A stretch of 64,000 nt of DNA, from the NCBI RefSeq assembly GCF_000635915.2, contig NZ_CP015614.1:2702501-2766500 (forward strand). The letters are read 5' to 3'. A program made the position numbers and the translations under genes. Below are positions 8,747 to 18,288 of the stretch, piece after piece (within the stretch, counting starts at the first letter, position 1; every line of letters begins with the position of its first letter). The notes beneath the pieces are model-generated. The model did not search any database. It saw only the letters and a list, made by a program, of their open reading frames with translations, and was not told the DNA's origin. This DNA comes from Brevundimonas naejangsanensis. GTDB taxonomy: Bacteria; Pseudomonadota; Alphaproteobacteria; Caulobacterales; Caulobacteraceae.

Positions 8747-10024
8747 ATGACGGCGCAGACGATCAAGGCTCCCGGCGGGGGCGCTCCGACCCTGGCGGTT
8801 CTGTTCGCGGTGGTCTTCATCAATCTGGTCGGGTTCGGCCTGGTGGTGCCCCTGCTGCCGTTCTTCGCCCAGAGCCTGCAGGCCGAGCCGTGGCAGATCA
8901 CCCTGATGTTCTCGGCCTATTCCCTGGGTCAGTTCTTCGCCGAGCCCTTCTGGGGGCGGCTGTCGGACCGGATCGGGCGCAAGCCGGTGCTGCTGGTCAC
9001 CTTGGCGGCCAACGCCCTGGGCTATCTGTTGCTGGCGTTTGCGCCGACCATCTGGGCGGCGATCCTGGTGCGGCTGTTCACTGGGCTGGGCGCGGGCAAT
9101 ATCTCGACGGTCCAGGGTTATATCGCCGATGTCACCCCGCCCGAGCGCCGGGCCGGACGCATGGGGATGATCGGCGCCGCCTTTGGTCTGGGCTTCATCG
9201 TCGGGCCAGGCTTGGGCGGGCTGCTGGTCCAGCCGCAGATGGGCCATGTCGGCTATCAACTGCCGATCTTCGCCGCCTCGGGCGCTGCCGTGCTGGCGGC
9301 GCTGGGCGTGATGTTCTTCCTGCGCGAGAGCCGCACGCGGACGGATCCGGCGGCGCCGCGTCCGGCATTCCTGTCGGGCGTCAGCTTCGCCCGCACCGAT
9401 GAGGTGATCTCGCGCGTCCTGGTGGTCAGCCTGATCTATCTGGCGGGCTTTTCGGCGATGGAGGCCGCCTTCGGCCTGTGGGCCGAGCAGCGCTACGCCT
9501 GGACGGCGCGCGAGGTGGGGCTCAGCTTCATGATCGTGGGGCTGATCTCGGCGGTGAACCAGGGACTGGTGGCCGGGCGGCTGGCGCGGCGCTTCGGCGA
9601 GGCGCGGGTGCTGGCGGCCGGGATGCTGCTGTTCGGCCTGTCGTTGGTGCTTCAGGTGGCCGCGCCGGTCGCCTGGTTCCCGGCGGGGCGGATCGACCTG
9701 GGCCTGTTCAGCCTCCCGCTGGTCGCCGGCTGGATCATTCCGGTCATCATGGGGATCGGCGCATGCGGCATGTCGCTGGCCATGCCCAACATCTCGGCTC
9801 TGATCAGCCGTTCGTCGCCGCCGGACCGGCAAGGCGCCATGCTGGGGCTGAACATGGCGGCGGGCTCGATGGCGCGGATCGTCGGCCCCATCGTCGCCGG
9901 GGTGCTGTATTCGGCGGTCGGGCCGGACTGGCCCTTCCTGGTCGGCGCCGCTCTGACCCTTCCCGCAGCGGCCATGGCGATCAACGCCGGGCGCGCCGTG
10001 CGCCGTCGTTCGGCCCGGGCGTGA
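8747..10024 (+). CDS. MFS transporter, TetA/multidrug-efflux-like (12 TM)
   Basis: A 425-residue major facilitator protein of the inner membrane, predicted to export a drug or metabolite by proton antiport. About twelve hydrophobic segments are visible. Motif A between TM2 and TM3 reads GRLSDRIGRKP (70-80), and TM5 carries the antiporter-type GAAFGLGFIVGPGLGGLL motif. It is close to the TCR/Tet subgroup in layout, but sequence alone does not establish tetracycline as substrate. It sits between infC and rpmI on the same strand, isolated from both by likely terminator or leader sequence. Confidence 0.88.
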   Translation: MTAQTIKAPGGGAPTLAVLFAVVFINLVGFGLVVPLLPFFAQSLQAEPWQITLMFSAYSLGQFFAEPFWGRLSDRIGRKPVLLVTLAANALGYLLLAFAPTIWAAILVRLFTGLGAGNISTVQGYIADVTPPERRAGRMGMIGAAFGLGFIVGPGLGGLLVQPQMGHVGYQLPIFAASGAAVLAALGVMFFLRESRTRTDPAAPRPAFLSGVSFARTDEVISRVLVVSLIYLAGFSAMEAAFGLWAEQRYAWTAREVGLSFMIVGLISAVNQGLVAGRLARRFGEARVLAAGMLLFGLSLVLQVAAPVAWFPAGRIDLGLFSLPLVAGWIIPVIMGIGACGMSLAMPNISALISRSSPPDRQGAMLGLNMAAGSMARIVGPIVAGVLYSAVGPDWPFLVGAALTLPAAAMAINAGRAVRRRSARA

Positions 10025-10198
10025 CAAGGCCAGCGCGGACTCTTCTTGCCTCTGCGCGGCTCTTGGCGTAAAAGCCGCGCCTTCGCGTACCGGACCGCCG
10101 GGCGAACAGGCATGCCTGGGCGGTCTTGAATCAGGCTGGCGCTGGTCGGGCTCAAGTAGCTCGAAGAGCGGTAGCCCTCTAAAAGACAGAGAGTGAAA

Positions 10199-10396
10199 AT
10201 GCCGAAGCTGAAGACGAAGTCGGGCGCCAAGAAGCGCTTCAAATTCACCGCGACGGGCAAGGTCAAGGCTGGCGTGGCCGGCAAGCGCCACCGCCTGATC
10301 AGCCACAACTCGAAGTACATCCGCCAGAACCGCGGCACTTCGGTCATGGCCGACGCCGACGCCAAGAAGATCAAGTCCTACATGCCGTACGCCTGA
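10199..10396 (+). CDS. rpmI: 50S ribosomal protein L35
   Basis: A 65-residue basic protein starting [17 protein letters not shown], the invariant L35 N-terminus. The ATG at 10199 is chosen over an upstream GTG at 10193 on family length. It forms the usual rpmI-rplT pair with the following gene, although infC, its usual upstream partner, is separated here by the MFS transporter gene. Confidence 0.98.
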   Translation: MPKLKTKSGAKKRFKFTATGKVKAGVAGKRHRLISHNSKYIRQNRGTSVMADADAKKIKSYMPYA

Positions 10397-10442
10397 TCGG
10401 CGCACGCAGACACGATCTCTCAACCGCTTAGAATTTGAACTA

Positions 10443-10488
10443 AAGCCTCTCATGCAGTGAGCCGCCGCGCGGCGAACGTCAGAGGCTT
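10443..10488 (+). promoter_or_regulatory. two-tier stem-loop in the rplT leader
   Basis: The outer stem AAGCCTCT (10443-10450) pairs perfectly with AGAGGCTT (10481-10488). It encloses an inner hairpin, GCCGC-CGC-GCGGC (10461-10473). The structure ends 18 bases before the rplT start, just upstream of its ribosome-binding region GAAGGGAAA. The position suits L20-type autoregulation, but that role is inferred; a processing site or attenuator is also possible. Confidence 0.55.
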
Positions 10489-10506
10489 CCCGAAGGGAAA
10501 TTTACA

Positions 10507-10860
10507 ATGGCTCGCGTCACCCGGGGCGTCACCGCCCACGCCAAGCACAAGAAGATCCTGAAGCAGGCCAAGGGCTTCTACGGCCGCCGCAAGAACACCA
10601 TCCGCGCCGCCAAGGCCGCGGTGGATCGCGCCGGTCAGTACGCCTACCGCGACCGTCGCAACAAGAAGCGCTCGTTCCGCGCTCTGTGGATCCAGCGCAT
10701 CAACGCCGCGGCCCGCACCGAAGGCTTCACCTACTCGCAGTTCATGCACGGCCTGAACAAGGCGGGCATCGAACTGGACCGCAAGGTCCTAGCCGCCATC
10801 GCCGCCGATGAAGCCGGCTTCAAGGGCATCGCCGACAAGGTTCGCGCGGCCCTCGCTTAA
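10507..10860 (+). CDS. rplT: 50S ribosomal protein L20
   Basis: The 117-residue length and the N-terminus [20 protein letters not shown] are diagnostic of L20, an early 23S rRNA-binding assembly protein that in other bacteria also represses its own operon. The highly basic N-terminal half ([18 protein letters not shown]) and globular C-terminal half ([15 protein letters not shown]) are both present. A strong intrinsic terminator follows within 65 bases, ending the rpmI-rplT unit. Confidence 0.98.
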   Translation: MARVTRGVTAHAKHKKILKQAKGFYGRRKNTIRAAKAAVDRAGQYAYRDRRNKKRSFRALWIQRINAAARTEGFTYSQFMHGLNKAGIELDRKVLAAIAADEAGFKGIADKVRAALA

Positions 10861-10880
10861 GCCTTTCTCCCTCACGGGAT

Positions 10881-10922
10881 GAAGCAAAAGCCCTCCGGTT
10901 CGCGCCGGGGGGCTTTTTGCTT
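10881..10922 (+). terminator. intrinsic terminator after rplT
   Basis: A GC-rich hairpin, AAAGCCCTCCGG - TTCGCG - CCGGGGGGCTTT, followed by TTGCTTT. Flanking GAAGCAAAAG and CTTTTTGCTTTC extend the complementarity. It separates rplT from pheS. Confidence 0.9.
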
Positions 10923-10949
10923 TCGTTCCTAACGGCTAGACGAACCCCC

Positions 10950-12026
10950 ATGACCGATCTCGCTCAACTGGAACTGGACCTCATCAACGCCATCGGCTCG
11001 GCCGAGAGCGTGGCGGGTCTGGAGGACATCCGCGTCGCCGCCCTCGGCAAGTCCGGCTCGATCTCGGGCCTGCTGAAAGGCATGGGGGCGCTGAGCCCGG
11101 ATGAGCGCCGCGAGCGCGGCCCCGTCATCAACGGCCTGCGCGACCGGGTGTCGTCGGCCCTGAGCGCCCGTAAGGCCGAGCTGGAAGCCGCCGAACTGGA
11201 CGCTCGCCTGCTGGCCGAACGCGTCGACCTGACCCTGCCCAGCCGCCCTCGACGCAAGGGCGGGGTGCACCCGACCATGCAGGTCATGGACGAGATGGTC
11301 GCCGTCTTCGCCGACATGGGCTTCTCGGTCGCCGAGGGGCCGGACATCGAGGACGACTTCCACAACTTCACGGCCCTGAACTTCCCGCCCAAGCATCCGG
11401 CGCGCGAGATGCACGACACCTTCTTCCTGAAGCCCGACCCGGAAACGGGCGAGCGCAAGGTGCTGCGCACCCACACCAGCCCGGTGCAGGTCCGCACCAT
11501 GATGTCGCAGAAGCCGCCGATCCGCATCATCGCGCCGGGCCGCACCTTCCGTAAGGACAGCGACGCGACCCACACGCCGATGTTCCACCAGATCGAAGGC
11601 CTGGTGATCGACCGCGACATCCACATGGGCCACCTGAAAACGACGCTGGAGACCTTCATCGCCCGCTTCTTCGAGCTGGACGACGTGCACGCCCGTTTCC
11701 GCCCGCACCACTTCCCCTTCACCGAGCCCTCGGCCGAGATGGACATCCGCTGCGACCGCTCGGGCGGCAAGCTGACCCTGAACGAGGGCGAGGACTGGCT
11801 GGAGATTCTGGGCTGCGGCATGGTGCACCCGAACGTGCTGCGCAACTGCGGCATCGACCCGGACGAGTATCAGGGCTTCGCCTTCGGCATGGGCGTTGAT
11901 CGCCTGGCCATGCTGAAATACGGGGTGCCGGACCTGCGCCCCATGTTCGAGGCCGATACGCGCTGGCTGGCGCACTACGGCTTCTCCGCCTTCGCCGCGC
12001 CGAATCCGGCGTCGGGCCTCAGCTGA
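10950..12026 (+). CDS. pheS: phenylalanyl-tRNA synthetase alpha subunit
   Basis: Catalytic subunit of the alpha2-beta2 PheRS, which charges tRNA-Phe. The 358 residues comprise an N-terminal coiled-coil arm (about 1-90) and a class II catalytic core. Motif 2 is [20 protein letters not shown] and motif 3 is [17 protein letters not shown]. The start at [11 protein letters not shown] (10950) fits the family; an upstream in-frame codon at 10917 would place the start inside the preceding terminator. It is the first gene of a four-gene run ending with pheT. Confidence 0.98.
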   Translation: MTDLAQLELDLINAIGSAESVAGLEDIRVAALGKSGSISGLLKGMGALSPDERRERGPVINGLRDRVSSALSARKAELEAAELDARLLAERVDLTLPSRPRRKGGVHPTMQVMDEMVAVFADMGFSVAEGPDIEDDFHNFTALNFPPKHPAREMHDTFFLKPDPETGERKVLRTHTSPVQVRTMMSQKPPIRIIAPGRTFRKDSDATHTPMFHQIEGLVIDRDIHMGHLKTTLETFIARFFELDDVHARFRPHHFPFTEPSAEMDIRCDRSGGKLTLNEGEDWLEILGCGMVHPNVLRNCGIDPDEYQGFAFGMGVDRLAMLKYGVPDLRPMFEADTRWLAHYGFSAFAAPNPASGLS

Positions 12027-12040
12027 ACTGGAACACGCCC

Positions 12041-12457
12041 ATGACCGACCAGACCGAGATGTCGCCCGATGAAAAACTGGGCCGCGAGATCGTCGCCCGC
12101 ACCACGTTTGAGAAGGAAGCCGTCTGGCTGCCGTCCCTGGCCGTCCATCACATGAACGCCGGACAGGTCTTCATCGACGGCAAGACCTTCACCGAATGCC
12201 TGATCGAGGGCCCGGCGGTGATGGCGATCATGAACGGCACCACCTTCGACGGCTGCAACATGGGCGTGGCCGAGGACCCGCGCACCCTGTTGCTGGACCC
12301 GCGCGGCTCCATGATCGCCGGCGCGATCGGCATGTCCAACTGCCGCTTCGTGCGCTGCCGCTTCGTGCAGGTGGCCTTCACCGGCGCCAAGGAGGCGCTG
12401 GACGAACTGGAGCGGGGCCTGCTGAGCGCCCGCGCCGAGGCGCAAGCCAAGGGGTGA
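12041..12457 (+). CDS. small protein of unknown function, paralogue A between pheS and pheT
   Basis: A 138-residue protein not recognised as a named family. Residues about 55-120 contain FTECLIEGPAVM, FDGCNMG and NCRFVRCRFVQVAFTG, a cysteine- and phenylalanine-rich every-fifth-residue pattern reminiscent of a pentapeptide-like beta-helix. It has no signal peptide or membrane segment, so it is probably cytoplasmic. The next gene encodes a clear paralogue. It lies 14 bases after pheS and on the same strand, so it is likely part of the pheST operon. Function is unknown; a structural or regulatory role linked to PheRS is only a contextual guess. Confidence 0.8.
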   Translation: MTDQTEMSPDEKLGREIVARTTFEKEAVWLPSLAVHHMNAGQVFIDGKTFTECLIEGPAVMAIMNGTTFDGCNMGVAEDPRTLLLDPRGSMIAGAIGMSNCRFVRCRFVQVAFTGAKEALDELERGLLSARAEAQAKG

Positions 12458-12517
12458 CGCCTGCGGGCGCCGGGAGCGGCGCCGCTCGCCCCCTTCAGTG
12501 TTCTTTGAAAGATTCTC

Positions 12518-12910
12518 ATGACTGACACTCCCATCACCCTCGAAGCGCTCGGCCCCGGCCCCACCTATGTCGGCAAGAACGTGTGGCTGCCCCAGCTGTT
12601 CATGGAGACGGCGCGCGCCGGCCTGCCCGTCATCGAGAACCGTCGCTTTGAGAACTGTCTGATGGAAGGGCCGGCCGTCCTGCTGCCGCTGGAAGGCTGC
12701 AATTTCGACGGCTGCAACATGGGCGACGCCAAGGGCGATCCGCGCAACCTGATGCTGACGCCGATGGGTCCGCAGCGCGTCACCGGGCCGATCCCGTTCA
12801 AGAACTGCCAGTTCATCAACTGCAACTTCCTGGGCGTTGGCTTCACCGGCCCGTCTGAGTTCCTCGACAATATGGCAGCGGCGCTGTCCCAGTCAGGATC
12901 GGCCCAATGA
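12518..12910 (+). CDS. small protein of unknown function, paralogue B between pheS and pheT
   Basis: A 130-residue paralogue of the preceding gene product. Shared landmarks, in order: VWLP near the N-terminus, F-x-x-C-L-x-[15 protein letters not shown]-x-L-x-L, NC-x-F-x-x-C-x-F-x-x-V-x-FTG, and a C-terminal LD. The repeating Phe/Cys pattern ([16 protein letters not shown]) suggests a short beta-helix. Its stop overlaps the pheT start by four bases (ATGA), so translation is probably coupled to pheT. No domain of known function was recognised, and the encoded protein has no export signal. Confidence 0.82.
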   Translation: MTDTPITLEALGPGPTYVGKNVWLPQLFMETARAGLPVIENRRFENCLMEGPAVLLPLEGCNFDGCNMGDAKGDPRNLMLTPMGPQRVTGPIPFKNCQFINCNFLGVGFTGPSEFLDNMAAALSQSGSAQ

Positions 12911-15300
12911 AGTTCACGCTTTCCTGGCTGAAGGCCCACCTCGATACCGAGGCGCAGGTCGATCAGGTCGCCGAGGCCATGACCATGGCCGGGCTGGAGG
13001 TCGAGGAGGTCCACGACCCCATCGCCGCCCTGGCCCCCTTCACGGTCGCCAAGATCGTCTCCGCCGAGCGTCATCCAAACGCCGACCGCCTGCAGGTCTG
13101 TCAGGTCGAGACCGTGGACGGCCTGAAGGAGATCGTCTGCGGGGCGCCCAACGCGCGGGCCGGGCTGACCACCATCTACGCCCCCATCGGCGCCTATGTG
13201 CCGGGTCTGGGCGTGACCCTGGTCGAGAAGCCGGTGCGCGGCGTGGTGTCCAACGGCATGCTGTGCTCGGCCGCCGAGCTGGAACTGGCGGACGACAGCG
13301 ACGGCATTCTGGAGCTGTCCGACGACCTGCAGGTCGGCGCGCCTGCTGCGGGCGTCTTCGGCGCCGAGCCGGTCATCGACTTCGAGGTGACGCCGAACCG
13401 TCCCGACTGGCTGGGCGTGGCGGGCATCGCCCGCGACCTGGCCGCCGCCGGGCTGGGCAAGCTGACGACGCCGGAGATCGCGCCGGTCGCCGGGGCTTTC
13501 AACAGCCCCGTCTCGGTGACGCTGGAGGCGCCCGAACTGTGCCCGGTCTTCGCCGGTCGCGTGATCCGGGGCGTGCGGAACGGCCCGTCGCCGCAGTGGC
13601 TGCAACAGCGGCTGACGGCCATCGGCCTGCGTCCGATCAACCGCCTCGTCGACATCACCAACCTGATTTCCTACGACCGCGCGCGGCCGCTGCACGTCTA
13701 TGACCTGGCGAGCCTGTCGGGCGAGGGGATCGTCGTGCGCGCCGGTCGCGGCGAGGCTGATCAGATCGAGGCGCTGGACGGCAAGACCTATGCGCCGGGC
13801 GCCGCCGACTGCGTCATCGCCGACGCCGGGGGCCAGCGCGCCATCGGCCTGGGCGGCGTCATGGGCGGCGTCTCGACGGGGTGCTCGGACGACACGGTCG
13901 ACGTCTTCGTTGAAAGCGCCTGGTTCGACCCCATCGCCACGGCCCAGACCGGGCGCTCGCTGGGGATCAACTCGGACGCCCAGTACCGCTTTGCGCGCGG
14001 CGTCGACACGGCCTCGGTCGTGCCGGGGCTGGAGCTGGCGACGCAACTGATCCTCGACCTGTGCGGCGGCGAACCGTCGACGGTCACGGTGGCGGGCGAG
14101 GCTCCGGCCGCCCCGGCCGCCTTCGCCTTTGATCCGTCCTATGTGAAGCGCCTGTCGGGCATGGACCTCAGCGACGACCGGATCTTCGAGATCCTGTTCG
14201 CCCTGGGCTTCACCGTCATGCGCGGTTCGCCCTGGTCGGTGACGCCGCCGTCCTGGCGACGCGACGTCGAAGGCCCGGCCGATCTGGTCGAAGAGGTCGC
14301 CCGCATCGAGGGCTACGCCGCCCTGCCCGACACGCCCTTGCCGCCCGTCGCCCCGGCCCCGGGCGGGGTGCTCAGCCCGCGTCAGGCGCGCGTGCGCACG
14401 GCCCGCCGCGCCCTGGCGGCCCTGGGCTATGCCGAGGCCGTCACCTGGTCCTTCACCAAACAGTCGATCGCGGCCCTGTTCGGCGGCGGCGACGAGCGCC
14501 TGGTGCTGGAAAACCCCATCGCGGCTGATCTGGACTGCATGCGGCCCTCGGCCCTGCCGAACCTGATCCAGGCGGCGGCGCGCAACGCCGCGCGCGGCCA
14601 CGCCGACGTCGCCCTGTTCGAGATCGGCCCCATCTATCTGGACGATCAGCCGAACGGCCAGCGCACGGTCATCGCCGGGTTGGTCGCGCCGCACGCCGAC
14701 CGGCACTGGGGCGGAGCGGATGAAGACCCCCTGTTCGCCTTGAAGGGCGACCTGCTGGCCGTGCTGGAGGAGATCGGCGCCCCGGTCGGCTCCCTGCAGC
14801 TGGCGCAAGGGTCGAACCGCGACTGGTGGCACCCGGGCCGGTCGGCCCGGCTGCAACTGGGACCCAAGAACGTCATCGTCGAGTTCGGCGCCCTGCACCC
14901 GCGCGTGCTGAAGGCGCTGGACGCGGACGGGCCCATGCTGGCGTTCGAGATCGTGCTCGATTCCGTGCCCGAGCCTCGCGGCAAGGGCGGCAAGGCGCGC
15001 GGCGCGGCGGATCTGCCGAACCTGATGCCCCTGACCCGCGACTTCGCCTTCCTGATGGACGAGGCCAAGGCTGTGGGCGACCTGACCCGCGCCGTGGCGG
15101 GCGCTGACAAGGCGCTGATCGCCGATGTCCGCGTGTTCGACGTCTATCGCGGCCAGGGCGTGCCGGAAGGCCAGAAGTCGGTGGCCATCGAGGTCGAGAT
15201 CCAGCCTCGCGCCGCCACCCTGACGGAGGCCGAGATCGAGGCTCTGATGGATAAGGTCAAGGCCGCCGCCGCCAAGGCGGGCGGAACGCTGCGCGCCTGA
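12907..15300 (+). CDS. pheT: phenylalanyl-tRNA synthetase beta subunit
   Basis: Large structural and editing subunit of PheRS. The 797-residue length is normal. The N-terminal [20 protein letters not shown] is followed by the tRNA-binding OB-fold (about 40-150), the B3/B4 editing domain ([22 protein letters not shown]-like [10 protein letters not shown]), the B5 domain ([24 protein letters not shown]), the catalytic-like core and a C-terminal anticodon-binding FDX-ACB domain from about residue 700. Its start overlaps the stop of the preceding small gene. A hairpin follows its stop. Confidence 0.98.
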   Translation: MKFTLSWLKAHLDTEAQVDQVAEAMTMAGLEVEEVHDPIAALAPFTVAKIVSAERHPNADRLQVCQVETVDGLKEIVCGAPNARAGLTTIYAPIGAYVPGLGVTLVEKPVRGVVSNGMLCSAAELELADDSDGILELSDDLQVGAPAAGVFGAEPVIDFEVTPNRPDWLGVAGIARDLAAAGLGKLTTPEIAPVAGAFNSPVSVTLEAPELCPVFAGRVIRGVRNGPSPQWLQQRLTAIGLRPINRLVDITNLISYDRARPLHVYDLASLSGEGIVVRAGRGEADQIEALDGKTYAPGAADCVIADAGGQRAIGLGGVMGGVSTGCSDDTVDVFVESAWFDPIATAQTGRSLGINSDAQYRFARGVDTASVVPGLELATQLILDLCGGEPSTVTVAGEAPAAPAAFAFDPSYVKRLSGMDLSDDRIFEILFALGFTVMRGSPWSVTPPSWRRDVEGPADLVEEVARIEGYAALPDTPLPPVAPAPGGVLSPRQARVRTARRALAALGYAEAVTWSFTKQSIAALFGGGDERLVLENPIAADLDCMRPSALPNLIQAAARNAARGHADVALFEIGPIYLDDQPNGQRTVIAGLVAPHADRHWGGADEDPLFALKGDLLAVLEEIGAPVGSLQLAQGSNRDWWHPGRSARLQLGPKNVIVEFGALHPRVLKALDADGPMLAFEIVLDSVPEPRGKGGKARGAADLPNLMPLTRDFAFLMDEAKAVGDLTRAVAGADKALIADVRVFDVYRGQGVPEGQKSVAIEVEIQPRAATLTEAEIEALMDKVKAAAAKAGGTLRA

Positions 15301-15312
15301 AGACAGATAAAT

Positions 15313-15345
15313 CCGGCGGCCTGAGACACGGGCCGCCGGAACTTC
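15313..15345 (+). terminator. possible terminator after pheT
   Basis: A perfect 9-base-pair stem, CCGGCGGCC (15313-15321) / GGCCGCCGG (15331-15339), followed by the T-poor sequence AACTTCT, 12 bases after the pheT stop. The position supports termination; the weak tail lowers confidence. Confidence 0.5.
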
Positions 15346-15459
15346 TGCGGCCAAGCAATCTTCGGTTAACCTTAAAGCCCCAAGGCTGCCGTAAAAGGCA
15401 CGGACGGTAGGCCAAGCCCGCGACGACGGGCGGACCGTCCTTAGCCGGGAGCCTCGACC

Positions 15460-16080
15460 ATGCACCGCCGCCAACTGATCCGCACCAGCCTCGGCCTCGC
15501 CGCCGCCGGCGCCCTGCCCGCCGGCCTGGGCGCCTGCGCCAGCCGCCCGCCGGCCGATCCCAACTATCCGATCGCCTCCGACAACAACGCCCAGGCCTAT
15601 ACCTTCGACGAGCTGGTCGCCGCCGGGTCGCGCGAGCTGGGCATCGCGGCCGAGGCCGTGGGCGGCGCCATCGAGCGCATCTTCGCCGAACAGGGCGACC
15701 GCCCAACCGCCTATATCGCCGGCGAAGAGGGCGCAGGCGCCGTCGTGGCCGGCCTGCGCTATGGTCGCGGCGCCCTGCACATGAAGGACCTGTCGGCCTC
15801 GCAGGAGGTGTTCTGGCAGGGCGCCTCCATCGGCTGGGACTGGGGGGGCAACGCCAGCCGGGTCTTCACCCTGGTCTACGGCCTGTATCACCCCGACATG
15901 CTCTATCGCCGCTATCCGGGCGTCGAGGGCTCGGCCTATCTGATCGCGGGTCTCGGCGTGAACTATCAGCGCGCCGACGGCATCGTCCTGGCCCCGATCC
16001 GCACCGGCGTCGGCGTGCGCCTGGGCGCCAATGTCGGCACCATGAGCTACAGCCGCCAGCGCAACATATTGCCTTTCTAA
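15460..16080 (+). CDS. eipA: DUF1134 envelope protein (EipA-like)
   Basis: A 206-residue exported protein. The N-terminus MHRRQLIRTSLGLAAAGALP has a twin-arginine-like start and a hydrophobic core, and ends in a possible lipobox around LGAC. The mature part matches DUF1134: YTFDELVAAGSRELG near the start, the WQGASIGWDWGGN core, and the closing GVGVRLGANVGTMSY. In Brucella the family member EipA is a periplasmic protein needed for envelope integrity, and DUF1134 proteins are widespread in alphaproteobacteria. Monocistronic, with a terminator-like hairpin downstream. Confidence 0.85.
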   Translation: MHRRQLIRTSLGLAAAGALPAGLGACASRPPADPNYPIASDNNAQAYTFDELVAAGSRELGIAAEAVGGAIERIFAEQGDRPTAYIAGEEGAGAVVAGLRYGRGALHMKDLSASQEVFWQGASIGWDWGGNASRVFTLVYGLYHPDMLYRRYPGVEGSAYLIAGLGVNYQRADGIVLAPIRTGVGVRLGANVGTMSYSRQRNILPF

Positions 16081-16126
16081 GGGACGCTATGCTCGGGTCG
16101 CGGACCCTCGCGGCTTGAGCGAAAGA

Positions 16127-16158
16127 AGGCGCGTCGATTTCGGTCGGCGCGCCTTTTG
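16127..16158. terminator. intrinsic terminator between eipA and a convergent SDR gene
   Basis: AAGGCGCG pairs with CGCGCCTT (8 base pairs; the loop contains a further CGA/TCG pairing) and is followed by TTGTGTG. It lies between convergent genes and probably serves eipA, possibly both. Confidence 0.75.
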
Positions 16159-16162
16159 TGTG

Positions 16163-17041
16163 TCAGGACTGTTCCTCGGCGAGGATCGCTTCCAGCCCTT
16201 CGCGGTAGGAGGGATAGCGTGGGCGCCAGCCCAGTTCGGCCTTGGCGCGGGCGTTGGAGACGCGCTTGGAGTCCAGGTAGAAGCGGCGCATGGCCTCGCT
16301 GACTTCGGGGGCGGTCCAGTCGACTTCGGGCGGACGCGGCAGGCCCAGGCGCTCGGCGGCCCAGGCGGTGACGACGTCGGCGGAGGTCGGTTCGTCGTCG
16401 GTCAGATTGTAGACGCCGCCGGGGCGCGGTCGGGCCATGGAGGCGAACAGGCCCGAGACGATGTCGTCCACGTGAATGCGGTTGAACACCTGGCCGGGCT
16501 TTTTCACCAGGCGCGCTGTTCCGGCGCGCAGGCGGTCGATGACGCTGCGGCCGGGACCGTAGAAGCCGGGCAGGCGGAAGACCTGCAGCGTCAGCCCCAT
16601 GCCCTGGGCGCCGTCCAGCCAGTCGCGCTCGACCCGCGCGCGGCGGGCGCCTTCCAGCGTGGCGGCGTTCAGCGGATCGCCCTCGAAGGCCCAGCCGCCC
16701 GCCCGGTCGCCGTAGACGGCGGTGGAGGAGGCATAGCCGATCCAGTCGGGCCAGGCGTCAGCCGCCAGGGGCGTCAGGGCGCGCAGCGCCGGGCAGCCGT
16801 GGGCGTCCGGCGGCGTGGTGATCAGCACCGCCTGCGCGGCGGCCAGAGCCGCGCCCAGGGCCGTGGCGTCGGCCGGATCGACCGGCGTCATCCCCTGCGC
16901 CGCCAGCGCCTGACGGGTTTCGGGATCGCGCGAGGTGGCGAAGGCCCGGCCGCCGCGCCGCAGGGCCTCGCGCCCCGCCGCCTGTCCCAGATAGCCGCCG
17001 CCGAAGACCAACAGGGACGGGGCGGCGGCGGGTTCAGTCAT
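16163..17041 (-). CDS. NAD(P)-dependent SDR / epimerase-like protein (YeeZ type)
   Basis: A 292-residue extended SDR-like protein. It starts with the Rossmann motif LLVFGGGYLGQAAG (about 10-23). The middle carries IGYASSTAVYGDRAGGWAFE and FRLPGFYGPGRSVIDRL, typical of YeeZ-type atypical SDRs that lack a canonical YxxxK pair. The C-terminal HVDDIVSGLFASM and YNLTDDEPTSADVV are also family-like. Substrate unknown. It lies 14 bases downstream of sqdB on the same strand and is probably co-transcribed; a role in sugar-nucleotide chemistry is plausible but not shown. Confidence 0.8.
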   Translation of the reverse strand: MTEPAAAPSLLVFGGGYLGQAAGREALRRGGRAFATSRDPETRQALAAQGMTPVDPADATALGAALAAAQAVLITTPPDAHGCPALRALTPLAADAWPDWIGYASSTAVYGDRAGGWAFEGDPLNAATLEGARRARVERDWLDGAQGMGLTLQVFRLPGFYGPGRSVIDRLRAGTARLVKKPGQVFNRIHVDDIVSGLFASMARPRPGGVYNLTDDEPTSADVVTAWAAERLGLPRPPEVDWTAPEVSEAMRRFYLDSKRVSNARAKAELGWRPRYPSYREGLEAILAEEQS

Positions 17042-17055
17042 CAGGCTTCGGCTTC

Positions 17056-18288
17056 TCAGGCGGACAGGATGCGGACGGGGGCGGCGGCGAAGGCCGTTTC
17101 AGCCTCGTCGCGGAGGGCGTCGGCGCGGCCGGCGTTCCAGGCGGTGACGCAAGGGATTTTGCTGCGGTCGGCGCGATCGGCGTAGCGGCGGGCGATGTCG
17201 GTCACGTCGGCCATCAGCCCCTCGGCCAGGGTGATGGGCTTGAGCCCCAGCTCGCGGAACTGATCGTTGGCGACGACCAGTTCGTTCTCGTCGGCCTCCT
17301 GACGCGGGTTGGCGACGTTGTGGACCGGGGCGCCCGTCATCTCGGCCACCATCTGCGCCAGGTCGCGCACGCGGCGGCTCTCGGTCATCTGGTTGAGGAT
17401 CTTGACCCGCTCGCCGCGCTTGGGCGGATTGTTCAGCGCCAGCTCGACGCAGCGCACCGTATCCTGAATGTGGATGAAGGCCCGCGTCTGGCCGCCCGAG
17501 CCGTGGACCGTGAGCGGATAGCCCAGCGCGCCCTGCATCAGGAAGCGATTGAGCACCGTGCCGTAGTCGCCGTCGTAGTCGAAGCGATTGATCAGGCGCT
17601 CGTCCTGCTTCGTCTCCTCGGTCTGGGCGCCCCAGACGATGCCCTGATGCAGGTCGGTGATCCGCAAGGAATCGTTCTTGGCGTAGAACTGGAACAGCAG
17701 GGCGTCCTGCGTCTTGGTCATGTGATAGATGCTGCCGGGGTTCGGCGGGAACAGGATTTCCTGCTCGGTCGGGCCGTGGTCGGTATCGACCGTGACCTTC
17801 AGATAGCCCTCGGGGATGCGCAGGCCCGCCGTGGTGTAGCCGTAGACCCCCATGGTCCCCAGGTGGGCCAGGTGGACATCGCGGCCGCTTTCGACGATGG
17901 CGGCCAGCAGGTGGTTGGTGGCGTTCAGATTGTTGTCGACGGTGTAGATCTTGTGCCGCGCCGACTTCATCGAATAGGGGGCGGCGCGCTGTTCGGCGAA
18001 ATGGACGACGCTGTCCGGCGCCCAATCCTTGATCAGGGCGACCAGGCGGTCGAACTCCTTGCCGACCGTCAGATTGACGAAATCGATGGTGCGGCCCGAC
18101 ACCTCCTTCCACGCGGCGATGCGCTCGCCCATGGTGCGGATCGGGGTCAGCGAGCGGATTTCCAGCTCATTGTCGATGTTGCGGCGGCTGAGGTTGTCGA
18201 CGATCAACACCTCCCAGCCGCGCGCCGACAGGTGCAGGGCCGTGGGCCAGCCGCAGAAGCCGTCGCCGCCCAGAATCATCACGCGCAT
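17056..18288 (-). CDS. sqdB: UDP-sulfoquinovose synthase (SqdB/SQD1 family)
   Basis: Makes UDP-sulfoquinovose from UDP-glucose and sulfite, the head-group donor of sulfolipid SQDG. The 410-residue protein matches SQD1 along its length: GGDGFCGWPTALHLS (7-21), HFAEQRAAPYSM, HLGTMGVYGY with Thr145, YHMTK with Tyr188 and Lys192 as the SDR pair, TDLHQGIVWG, and the C-terminal half with LNRFLMQGALGYPLTVHG and GQTRAFIHIQDTVRCVE. Sulfolipids are reported polar lipids of Brevundimonas-type bacteria. galU, supplying UDP-glucose, is the next gene upstream. The transferase that completes SQDG is not in the window. Confidence 0.9.
   Translation of the reverse strand: MRVMILGGDGFCGWPTALHLSARGWEVLIVDNLSRRNIDNELEIRSLTPIRTMGERIAAWKEVSGRTIDFVNLTVGKEFDRLVALIKDWAPDSVVHFAEQRAAPYSMKSARHKIYTVDNNLNATNHLLAAIVESGRDVHLAHLGTMGVYGYTTAGLRIPEGYLKVTVDTDHGPTEQEILFPPNPGSIYHMTKTQDALLFQFYAKNDSLRITDLHQGIVWGAQTEETKQDERLINRFDYDGDYGTVLNRFLMQGALGYPLTVHGSGGQTRAFIHIQDTVRCVELALNNPPKRGERVKILNQMTESRRVRDLAQMVAEMTGAPVHNVANPRQEADENELVVANDQFRELGLKPITLAEGLMADVTDIARRYADRADRSKIPCVTAWNAGRADALRDEAETAFAAAPVRILSA

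Noticed and set aside
12565..15891. Very long minus-strand open frame (about 1,100 codons) opposite pheT
   Set aside because: Its residues are arginine-, histidine- and glutamine-rich, with no recognisable domain, and it lies fully antisense to the well-conserved pheT and paralogue B. High-GC third positions commonly open antisense frames.
16081..16126. tRNA or small RNA gene in short gaps
   Set aside because: No cloverleaf or consensus T-loop was seen in this or other intergenic regions.
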